Source of the DNA: Phytoactinopolyspora endophytica
GTDB lineage: Bacteria; Actinomycetota; Actinomycetes; Jiangellales; Jiangellaceae
Assembly (NCBI RefSeq): GCF_004138495.1
Contig: NZ_ML142875.1
Location: 65,387-70,548, forward strand
Length of the DNA stretch: 5,162 nucleotides
Direction: 5' to 3'
This document shows positions 1-5,030 of this stretch, one piece after another. Numbering within the stretch: position 1 is the first letter of the stretch; each line of letters starts with the position of its first letter. The position numbers and the translations under genes were made by a program. Under the pieces are notes generated by a model, which was not told the DNA's origin, made no database searches, and saw only the letters and a list, made by a program, of their open reading frames with translations.

Positions 1-119
1 TACCGCAGGCTGCGCAGCGTCTGCGGCGGTAGGGGATTGTCCTGGAAGTCCTCGAAGGATAGGTCCTGCCACTGCACGCCTTGCGACGTCCTGGTGAAAC
101 GGTCGATATCAAAGGCCAT
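1..119 (-). CDS. Ferritin-like superfamily protein, N-terminal part only (runs off left edge)
   Basis: An open frame starts at an ATG at 119 and reads to the window edge without a stop, giving 39 residues that begin MAFDIDRFTRTSQ. The ATG lies 11 bp inside the 3' end of the acyl reductase gene. An AGGA ribosome binding site (126-129) sits six bases upstream, so translation is probably coupled to the reductase. The segment DNPLPPQTLRSLR matches ESPLSRETLRCLR, residues 41-53 of the ferritin-like protein encoded at 2475-3311, with 7 of 13 residues identical. The next codon starts TA, compatible with the Tyr that follows in that paralogue. I therefore infer a second copy of the same family as the last visible gene of the operon. 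The helices that would carry metal ligands lie outside the window, so nothing can be said about its active site. The gene is real with good confidence; the family call rests on a short match. Confidence 0.72.
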   Translation of the reverse strand, partial: MAFDIDRFTRTSQGVQWQDLSFEDFQDNPLPPQTLRSLR

Positions 120-2478
120 GCGAAGTCCTGTCGCTCGGCTCGGTGTGAGAGCCGGTGCGGGACCCGCCCGGCTGCGGCAGGCCGGCGGATCCGTTCCCGG
201 ACGGGTCGTCGTCGGCCGTCGAGGTCCGTCTCCAGTCGGCGACGGTCCATCCCTGCTTGCGGGCGTGCCGGTACAGCTTGCTGTCGGGGTTCACCGCCGT
301 CGGATGGCCGACCAGTTGCAGCCACGCGACGTCGGCGTGGCTGTCCCCGTAGCCGTAGGAGTGCCGCAGGTCAATGCCATGGTGGTCGGCGTACTGGGTG
401 AGCCAGGCGCCGCGAGCCTCGTCCACCAACGGGGGCGCATCGAGGTAGCCGGTGAGCACGCCGTCGCGCTCGTGCATGCGCCCGGCGACGACATCGTCGA
501 ACAGGTGTGCGATGGGTTCGACGAGCATGTCGATCGAACCCGTGACGAGAACGGTGTGATGTCCGGCGGCTCTATGTGCCGCTGCCCGGGCGATCGCGTC
601 GGGATGGATCCGCTGGCGGATCGCCCGGCCGAACGCGGTGTTCGCCTGTCGCCGGATCTCGTCGGCGGGCAGGCCCGCGTAGCGGCGGGTGAAGGCGCGG
701 ATGAACTCACCGCGGTCGCGCAGCTCGCTGCGGAGATATCCAGGCAGCGACATGGTCAGGCTGCCCAGCTCACGCGGCCAGCTCGCCACCGGTGTGATCG
801 CGCGGTACAGCCAGAGGTACTGCTCGATCAGGTTCCAGTCGAGAACCGTTCCTTCCAGGTCGAACACGGCCACCGCGTCCGAACGTACGGACAGCATCCG
901 CGCGGGCCGGGACGTCGAGGCCGGCCGTTGCGCGTAGGCGCGACTCAGCTCGGTGATCGCGGGGAAGTGCACCTCCTGCAGGTACGTCCGCCAGTCGATC
1001 TCGGTCACGTCGAACCCTCGGTCGGTGCGGTCCTGCTCCGGGAGGGCGTGGTGCAGCTCGCGGAGACGGGCGTCGTCGAAGACGATCTCCGTCTGCACGT
1101 ACGGCCGGTAGAGGTCGGTGAGCTTGCGCAGCGACTGCAGGTCGCGCTGCAGAGAGTGCACCTGGTCCGCCCAGGTGCGTGAACGCGTCGTCATCGGAAG
1201 GCGGGAAAGAAGCCAGTCGGCCGTGGTCACGAGGGTCTCGCGCTGCCGCATCGACCGGTCGAGGCGCCGGTCGCCCGGCAGCCGCCAGGTCGGCACCTGG
1301 ACATGGCCGTCGTCCTTCGGCAGCGGGGTGCGCAGGAAGAACTCGTGGACGTTCTGGTACATCTGGTGAAACGCGAGCGGGTTGCTCGCGCCGGACCCGA
1401 TATGGAAGTAGCGTGCCGCGGTCTCCTCGGCCGAGGGCGGCATCGCCGCGGCGGCCACGATCGCGTTGACGACGAAGTCCACCGGGATGATGTCGAGGAC
1501 GCTGTCGGGGAGCGCGGGGAAATCGGGAAGCTGGCCCCGGCCGTAAGCCAGGATCAGTGGATCGGCGACCTTGAAGCCGTCGATCCATCCTGGATACGGG
1601 TGCCGCAGGGCGCTTTCGATGATGGTCGGCCGCAGTACCGACAGCCGCTGACCCTGCCCGAACCACAGATCCTCGGCGGCGCGTTCGGCCAGGGCTTTGG
1701 TGAACGTGTAGGAGTCCGTCCAGCCCAGACTCTGCGCACGCAGTCCGCCCTGCTCGACCAGCCGTTCGTTGACCCACTCCCGCCGCGCGACCTCGGCCGC
1801 GTCGGTGACGGCCTGCGGTCCGACCTTGCCATGCTCGGCTCGAGCCTGGTCCAGTAGCCGGCGCAGGACCTCCGGCTGCCGGGAGGTGAAGTCGATGCGG
1901 GCGCGCGCGGTGCGAGCGGCCTCGGCCTCGGTTCGCCAGTCGACGTTGTGGCTGAGCGATCGCTCGGGCGTGATGCCCTTGCGCAGCCCTCCGACGTAGG
2001 CGGTGGAGACGTGGATCACGTGCGGCGTCGCTCCGGCGGCCTGCAGCGCGCCGTACAGGCCGAGCGCTCCTCCGACGTTTGTGTCGAACGCCTCATCGAT
2101 AGGGGAGTCGAACTTGACGGTCGAGGCGCCGTGGATGACGGTGTCCAGATCCGACGGGAGATTCTCGATCGTGCCGAGGTCGCCGGAGATGACGTTGACC
2201 CGCTCGTCGACGAGCCGGTCCGCCTCGGACGCACCCACGGCGCGCCGCCAAGGCCGGAAGACGGGTTTGCGGAGCAGCCTGGCCAGCCGATCCTCCGCGG
2301 AGAGGTTTCCCTTCGGCCGGATGATGACCGATACCCGGCAGTCCGGATGCGAAGACAACAGCCGCTCCAGCACGGCCTGCCCGACGAATCCGGTCGCCCC
2401 GGTCAACAGGATGTGCGTGCCCGACAGATGGTCCCATGGTCCGCTCATATCACTGCCCGTCATGTCACTCCGCGTCAT
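109..2478 (-). CDS. Fatty acyl-CoA reductase fused to a C-terminal HAD-IB phosphatase domain
   Basis: A 789-residue cytosolic fusion protein. Residues about 20-370 form an extended SDR/Rossmann domain of the fatty acyl reductase (male-sterility-like) type: TGATGFVG (26-33) binds NAD(P)H, HVSTAYVGG (156-164) carries the Ser/Thr region, and Y257-TFT-K261 is the catalytic YxxxK pair. Residues about 410-515 resemble the FAR C-terminal domain (IVFDDARLREL, then FDVTEIDWRTYL and HFP). Residues about 534-745 are a SerB-like HAD-IB domain: motif I is FDLEGT (539-544, nucleophile D540), motif II is VTGS (645-648), and motif IV is GDSHAD (711-716). The last 40 residues are polar and probably disordered. 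The expected reaction is NAD(P)H-dependent reduction of an acyl thioester to a fatty aldehyde or alcohol. The phosphatase substrate is unknown. The start overlaps the upstream stop as ATGA, with GAGGAG six bases before it. Motif I has Glu where HAD phosphatases usually have the second Asp. The FAR assignment is strong; the exact substrate and product are not determined. Confidence 0.9.
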   Translation of the reverse strand: MTRSDMTGSDMSGPWDHLSGTHILLTGATGFVGQAVLERLLSSHPDCRVSVIIRPKGNLSAEDRLARLLRKPVFRPWRRAVGASEADRLVDERVNVISGDLGTIENLPSDLDTVIHGASTVKFDSPIDEAFDTNVGGALGLYGALQAAGATPHVIHVSTAYVGGLRKGITPERSLSHNVDWRTEAEAARTARARIDFTSRQPEVLRRLLDQARAEHGKVGPQAVTDAAEVARREWVNERLVEQGGLRAQSLGWTDSYTFTKALAERAAEDLWFGQGQRLSVLRPTIIESALRHPYPGWIDGFKVADPLILAYGRGQLPDFPALPDSVLDIIPVDFVVNAIVAAAAMPPSAEETAARYFHIGSGASNPLAFHQMYQNVHEFFLRTPLPKDDGHVQVPTWRLPGDRRLDRSMRQRETLVTTADWLLSRLPMTTRSRTWADQVHSLQRDLQSLRKLTDLYRPYVQTEIVFDDARLRELHHALPEQDRTDRGFDVTEIDWRTYLQEVHFPAITELSRAYAQRPASTSRPARMLSVRSDAVAVFDLEGTVLDWNLIEQYLWLYRAITPVASWPRELGSLTMSLPGYLRSELRDRGEFIRAFTRRYAGLPADEIRRQANTAFGRAIRQRIHPDAIARAAAHRAAGHHTVLVTGSIDMLVEPIAHLFDDVVAGRMHERDGVLTGYLDAPPLVDEARGAWLTQYADHHGIDLRHSYGYGDSHADVAWLQLVGHPTAVNPDSKLYRHARKQGWTVADWRRTSTADDDPSGNGSAGLPQPGGSRTGSHTEPSDRTSHGL
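2449..2478 (-). repeat. Tandem 15-nt repeat covering the reductase start codon
   Basis: On the minus strand the gene opens with two 15-nt units, ATGACGCGGAGTGAC and ATGACGGGCAGTGAT, identical at 12 of 15 positions and followed by a third ATG. The protein therefore begins MTRSD-MTGSD-MSG, with in-frame candidate starts at residues 1, 6 and 11. Only the first ATG has a ribosome binding site at proper distance and overlaps the upstream stop, so it is the preferred start. The Rossmann fold begins only around residue 21, so all three starts would give an intact domain. Confidence 0.7.
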
Positions 2479-3311
2479 ATATGTCTCCTCGCTGCCACCG
2501 TGGCATGGACGAGCGTAAGTCTTCCCAAGCCTGGCAGAGCCTGGACGCGCCGGTCTATCTCCTCGATCAGCGACGGCGCCGAAGCGAAGATGCGGCCGAA
2601 GAAGAACGACTCCTCCGCTATGGGCTCATCCTCGACGCTCAACGGCCATAGCGACCGGCGCAGCCGGGTGCGGGCCAGGCGACGGGCGAGCCGCGAGCGG
2701 CGGAGGCGATTTCGGCTCTGCGCGATGAAGAAGGCCAGATGGCGGGACTTGATGTCAAGGAACCTCTCCACCGTGCGGGTCAGCTCCTTGTGCTCCTCCA
2801 GTTCCGCTATCCGCTCGTAAGCGGCGTGCGTCATCCACTCGTCGATCGTGCTGGTGGTCATATGTACAGCGATGACGGCGTCGCCGATCGTGTTGTCGAC
2901 GATCGAGCGCCCGATGGGAGCGAACCGCTCCTGTGCACGCCGCCAGGCGGCGGCGGTATTGGCCGGCCGGGACCGGGACGCCTGGATAGGGTATCCGTGC
3001 CGTTCGATGACGGCGTCGAGCGCGTCGGCGATCCAGTACTTCTCGTACGCCCAGGTGGTGAGGAACGCGGTCACGTACGCGTCTTTATGCGTCGGTGTGA
3101 CGAGTACGCGCCGCAGGTACCGCATGGTCGAGCGTTCGACGTCCCGGATGTAGCGCAGACAGCGCAGCGTCTCGCGGCTCAAGGGCGACTCGTCATACTC
3201 GGTGAGCCGGAGCTCGTCGCGGTGGGAACCCACTGCACTGCGCGCGAACTCGCGGACATCGAACGGTGAGGCCGGAACGATCTCCACCCGCTCGCCACGC
3301 CTCATGGGCAT
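2475..3311 (-). CDS. Ferritin-like superfamily protein with degenerate metal-binding motifs
   Basis: A 278-residue, largely helical soluble protein. The start at 3311 was chosen because GGAGG lies six bases upstream; the frame stays open 30 codons further upstream, but those starts have no ribosome binding site. Four helical segments resemble a ferritin-like bundle: helix A with D57-V-E59, helix B with WAYEKYWIADAL (87-98), helix C with STIDEWMTHAAYERIAEL (154-171), and helix D with LDIKSRHLAFF (185-195). From memory, related actinobacterial proteins have EFWH in helix B and ExRH in helix D. Here these are K91-YWI94 and K188-SRH191, and no E-x-x-H occurs anywhere in the protein. E59, E90 and E158 remain. 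An Arg-rich stretch (200-219) follows helix D. Its stop overlaps the reductase start, so the two are probably made in coupled amounts. It may be a structural or substrate-binding partner rather than an oxygenase. The family call is moderately secure; the function is unknown. Confidence 0.75.
   Translation of the reverse strand: MPMRRGERVEIVPASPFDVREFARSAVGSHRDELRLTEYDESPLSRETLRCLRYIRDVERSTMRYLRRVLVTPTHKDAYVTAFLTTWAYEKYWIADALDAVIERHGYPIQASRSRPANTAAAWRRAQERFAPIGRSIVDNTIGDAVIAVHMTTSTIDEWMTHAAYERIAELEEHKELTRTVERFLDIKSRHLAFFIAQSRNRLRRSRLARRLARTRLRRSLWPLSVEDEPIAEESFFFGRIFASAPSLIEEIDRRVQALPGLGRLTLVHATVAARRHI
2485..2490 (-). promoter_or_regulatory. Ribosome binding site of the acyl reductase-HAD gene
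   Basis: GAGGAG on the minus strand lies inside the last codons of the ferritin-like gene, six bases (ACATAT) before the ATG at 2478. Together with the ATGA overlap it fixes the start at the first of three nearby in-frame ATGs and indicates translational coupling between the two genes. Confidence 0.75.
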
Positions 3312-3317
3312 GAATGA

Positions 3318-3324
3318 CCTCCGG
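3318..3324 (-). promoter_or_regulatory. Ribosome binding site deciding the ferritin-like start
   Basis: The minus strand reads CCGGAGG followed by TCATTC and ATG (3311), a strong Shine-Dalgarno at six-base spacing. The upstream in-frame ATG at 3344 and the ORF's first start at 3401 have no comparable site. A second ATG two codons inside the gene (3305) is the other possible start. Confidence 0.8.
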
Positions 3325-3354
3325 GCGAAACTATGTCCAGCCATGCACACGCGT

Positions 3355-3360
3355 AGTTTA
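3355..3360 (-). promoter_or_regulatory. Possible -10 element for the ferritin-like/reductase operon
   Basis: TAAACT on the minus strand fits the actinobacterial TAnnnT pattern and would start transcription near 3348, giving a leader of about 37 nt that contains the GGAGG site. The expected -35 position (about 3378-3383, GACGGT) is poor, so the call is weak. If this is the promoter, the palindrome at 3415-3428 would be centred about 73 bases upstream of the start, which is unusual for a simple repressor. An unrecognised promoter closer to or overlapping the palindrome remains possible. Confidence 0.3.
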
Positions 3361-3412
3361 CGATCGCGCTTCCCGCCACCGTCGCCACCCCCAATGAACA
3401 AGGCCGAGGACC

Positions 3413-3429
3413 AAAACGAACCTTCGTTC
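3413..3429. promoter_or_regulatory. Candidate TetR operator upstream of the reductase operon
   Basis: AAAACGAACCTTCGTTC contains a perfect inverted repeat, AACGAA-CC-TTCGTT (3415-3428). It matches the sequence inside the tetR promoter (4137-4153) at 14 of 17 positions. It is in the non-coding stretch between the tetR stop and the ferritin-like start. A 6-2-6 palindrome of this kind is a normal TetR-family binding site. The inference is that the TetR protein encoded at 3529-4125 binds here and controls the downstream operon. Confidence 0.65.
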
Positions 3430-3494
3430 TCTTAACTTGCCATACATGAATGCGGTGCGCAAATGCGGCTTAGCACAGAATATCGCCGCCCGTG

Positions 3495-3522
3495 CCGGGA
3501 GCGAGTGACGGGTCCGCTCCGG
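3495..3522 (-). terminator. Candidate terminator hairpin after tetR
   Basis: CCGGGAGCG (3495-3503) pairs with CGCTCCGG (3515-3522), giving eight base pairs with one bulged base and an 11-nt loop. The hairpin starts seven bases after the tetR stop codon in the direction of tetR transcription. No T-run follows, which is common for hairpins in high-GC actinobacteria but leaves the call tentative. If it works, the operon at 3311 to the left edge needs its own promoter. Confidence 0.45.
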
Positions 3523-3528
3523 CCGAGA

Positions 3529-4125
3529 TCAGCCGTGCTGGGTGAGCGCGCCGAGGCCGGCCGCGTACGAGGCCGGGCCGACGTCGCCGATCAGAAGGCG
3601 TTGCAGGATATAGCCCATGAGCACGCTGAGCAGGACCTTGGCGACCTCGTCCGGATCGCCCTCGGACGTTGTGCGCCCCATGTCCTGTTCGGCGACGACC
3701 AGCTGCGAGACCAGGCCATGGATGGCGCGGTAGCGGACCTGGATGATCTCGGCGAGCGATGGGTCGCGCAATGCCTCCGCCCAGACCTGAGGCGCCAGGT
3801 ATGCGTACCCCTGGTCGCCGAAGGCGAACTCGTCCGTGGCGGTGAGGCCCTGGCGCACCGCTTCGTCCAGGCGTGGGGGCGGGCTCTGGGTGAAGATCGG
3901 TTCGAGCACCTGGAAGATCTGTCCGATGACCTCCTCCGCAATCGCGCCGATGATGTCGTGCTTGCTGTTGAAGTGGCCGTAGACGGCGCCGGCCGACAAC
4001 TCAGCCTCGGAGAAGATGTCGGCCATCGATGTCTGGTGGAACCCCTCCCGGACAAAGCAACGTCGTGCGGCGTCGAGGATCTGGTGACGGCGTTGGTCGC
4101 GATGCTGCTGTGAGACCCGGGGCAT
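3529..4125 (-). CDS. TetR/AcrR-family transcriptional repressor
   Basis: A 198-residue protein of standard TetR length. Residues about 12-58 form the DNA-binding domain: RRHQILDAARRCFVREGF is helix 1, TSMADIFSEAELSAGAVYGHF holds the helix-turn-helix, and NSKHDII leads into helix 4. The remainder is the helical ligand-binding and dimerisation domain with no recognisable ligand signature. The start ATG at 4125 has no clear Shine-Dalgarno but sits six bases after a good -10, consistent with leaderless translation. A palindromic motif lies between its own -35 and -10, so autorepression is likely. The same motif occurs upstream of the ferritin-like/reductase operon, which lies downstream on the same strand. 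By analogy with lipid-related TetR regulators the inducer may be an acyl-CoA or fatty acid derivative, but nothing in the sequence shows this. Confidence 0.95.
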   Translation of the reverse strand: MPRVSQQHRDQRRHQILDAARRCFVREGFHQTSMADIFSEAELSAGAVYGHFNSKHDIIGAIAEEVIGQIFQVLEPIFTQSPPPRLDEAVRQGLTATDEFAFGDQGYAYLAPQVWAEALRDPSLAEIIQVRYRAIHGLVSQLVVAEQDMGRTTSEGDPDEVAKVLLSVLMGYILQRLLIGDVGPASYAAGLGALTQHG

Positions 4126-4131
4126 ACTCGC

Positions 4132-4160
4132 ACGTTAAAACGGACGTTCGCTCGTGACAA
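4132..4160 (-). promoter_or_regulatory. tetR promoter, predicted leaderless
   Basis: On the minus strand, TTGTCA (4155-4160; 5 of 6 to TTGACA) is followed by a 17-bp spacer and TAACGT (4132-4137), which fits TAnnnT. Six bases (GCGAGT) separate the -10 from the ATG at 4125, so transcription would start at or next to the start codon. No convincing ribosome binding site is present, in line with a leaderless mRNA. Confidence 0.65.
4137..4153. promoter_or_regulatory. Candidate TetR autoregulatory operator
   Basis: AAAACGGACGTTCGCTC fills almost exactly the spacer between the tetR -35 and -10. It matches the palindrome at 3413-3429 at 14 of 17 positions. Around the same centre it is an imperfect dyad, AACGGA-CG-TTCGCT, with four of six arm pairs. 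It also holds a smaller perfect one, AACG-GA-CGTT. Binding here would block RNA polymerase at tetR. The site is 68 bp from the -10 of the divergent dehydrogenase, so it may affect that gene less directly. Confidence 0.65.
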
Positions 4161-4183
4161 GCGAGACGCGGACCGGCATGAGG

Positions 4184-4216
4184 ACCGCCCGCGCCGCCGG
4201 GCCCGGCACGGGCGGT
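4184..4216. repeat. GC-only inverted repeat in front of the dehydrogenase promoter
   Basis: ACCGCCCG (4184-4191) and CGGGCGGT (4209-4216) are perfect 8-bp inverted arms separated by 17 nt. The spacer itself contains a perfect 10-bp palindrome, CCGGGCCCGG (4197-4206). The element ends five bases before the putative -10 of the dehydrogenase and covers the place where a -35 would be. It is unlike the AACGnAC motif, so if it is an operator it belongs to another regulator. It could also be a hairpin without a T-run. Confidence 0.55.
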
Positions 4217-4220
4217 GTCG

Positions 4221-4226
4221 TATGGT
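4221..4226 (+). promoter_or_regulatory. -10 element of the dehydrogenase gene, predicted leaderless
   Basis: TATGGT fits TAnnnT and lies exactly six bases (GCTGCG) before the ATG at 4233, the same geometry as the tetR promoter. The -35 region is all G/C and not recognisable, and no Shine-Dalgarno precedes the ATG. This favours the ATG at 4233 over the in-frame GTG at 4215, which would lie upstream of the predicted transcription start. Confidence 0.5.
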
Positions 4227-4232
4227 GCTGCG

Positions 4233-5030
4233 ATGGCCACGGCTCTCATCACCGGCGCTACGTCCGGCATCGGTCTCACATTCGCACAGCACCTCGCGCG
4301 GCAGGGTTACGATATTGTCTTGGTCGCACGTGACGCCCGGCGGCTCGATGAAACGGCGGAGAGCATAACGGCGGCGACTGGGAGGCACGTGGAGGCCATG
4401 CGAGCCGACCTGTCCGACCGAAGCGACGTCGCCAGGGTCGCGCAGCGGCTCTCGGCCGGTGAACGGCCCGTCGAGGTGCTGGTGAACAACGCCGGGTTCG
4501 GGATCCATCAGCCGCTCGCATCCGAGGACGGCGTTGAGCATGAGAAGGCGATCGAGGTGATGTGCCGGGCTGTCCTGGTCCTCGGCGGAGTTGCCGCAAA
4601 GGCCATGACGTCGCGGGGAGTTGGCATGATCATCAATGTGTCGAGTACCGCGGGGTTCATGGCCCTGGGCGGTTACTCGGCCGTCAAAGCATGGGTCACG
4701 GCGTACAGCGAAAGCCTCTCCGTCGAGCTTCGAGGCTCCGGGGTTCAGGTGACGGCGCTCTGCCCCGGATGGGTCCGCACGGAATTCCATCAACGTGCCG
4801 GGCTCAGCACGTCGTCGATTCCCTCATGGCTGTGGGTGGATAGCGATCAGGTGGTGGCCACAGCTCTCAAGGACGCCGGGCGCGGCAAGGTAATCTCAAT
4901 CCCCACCATGAGATATCGCGGATTGATGTGGTGCGTCCATCACCTGCCGAGGGGTGCGGTCCGCGCCATCTCGGGAAAGATCACGTCGAAGCGGAAGGGC
5001 CCGAAGCCCGGGGGCGAGGAGGCTCGATGA
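4233..5030 (+). CDS. Classical short-chain dehydrogenase/reductase (SDR)
   Basis: A 265-residue NAD(P)-dependent oxidoreductase of normal classical SDR length. Visible motifs are TGATSGIG (7-14, dinucleotide binding), NNAG (85-88), NVSS (135-138, catalytic Ser), Y148-SAV-K152 (catalytic pair) and CPGWVRTEF (177-185). VARDARRL after the second strand ends in a basic patch that hints at NADPH preference. The Ser-Tyr spacing is about three residues shorter than in FabG, as I recall for a common actinobacterial subgroup with a YSAVKAWV-like active site. The C-terminus (about 215-265) is basic. The start at 4233 is chosen because the Rossmann strand begins at once and the -10 lies six bases upstream. 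It is transcribed divergently from tetR and overlaps the next gene by ATGA. The substrate is unknown; the neighbourhood suggests a lipid-derived alcohol, aldehyde or ketone. Confidence 0.93.
   Translation: MATALITGATSGIGLTFAQHLARQGYDIVLVARDARRLDETAESITAATGRHVEAMRADLSDRSDVARVAQRLSAGERPVEVLVNNAGFGIHQPLASEDGVEHEKAIEVMCRAVLVLGGVAAKAMTSRGVGMIINVSSTAGFMALGGYSAVKAWVTAYSESLSVELRGSGVQVTALCPGWVRTEFHQRAGLSTSSIPSWLWVDSDQVVATALKDAGRGKVISIPTMRYRGLMWCVHHLPRGAVRAISGKITSKRKGPKPGGEEAR

Noticed and set aside
37..1182. 381-residue plus-strand open frame
   Set aside because: It lies opposite the reductase-HAD gene, whose motifs are convincing. The product has no recognisable domain and has the Arg/Gly/Pro/Val-rich make-up typical of antisense frames in GC-rich DNA.
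1303..1857. 184-residue and other plus-strand frames opposite the reductase, including 1948-2820
   Set aside because: Antisense shadows of well-supported genes, without domains or ribosome binding sites of note.
3381..3398. G-rich minus-strand stretch that might form a G-quadruplex
   Set aside because: Only GG runs with uneven spacing can be found, apart from one five-G run. Such stretches are expected by chance in DNA of this composition.
3312..3401. N-terminal extension of the ferritin-like protein with a GGGDGGGKR stretch resembling a P-loop
   Set aside because: The start at 3311 has a strong GGAGG at six bases. The extension has none, is of different composition and overlaps the candidate -10. 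The glycine run is translated G-rich leader DNA, not a Walker A motif.
4215..4232. GTG at 4215 as start of the dehydrogenase
   Set aside because: It would add six residues (MSYGAA) before the Rossmann strand, has no ribosome binding site, and lies upstream of the predicted transcription start.
3591..4793. 400-residue minus-strand open frame
   Set aside because: It crosses the divergent promoter region and runs through both the TetR gene in another frame and the dehydrogenase in antisense. Both of those have clear family motifs; this product has none.
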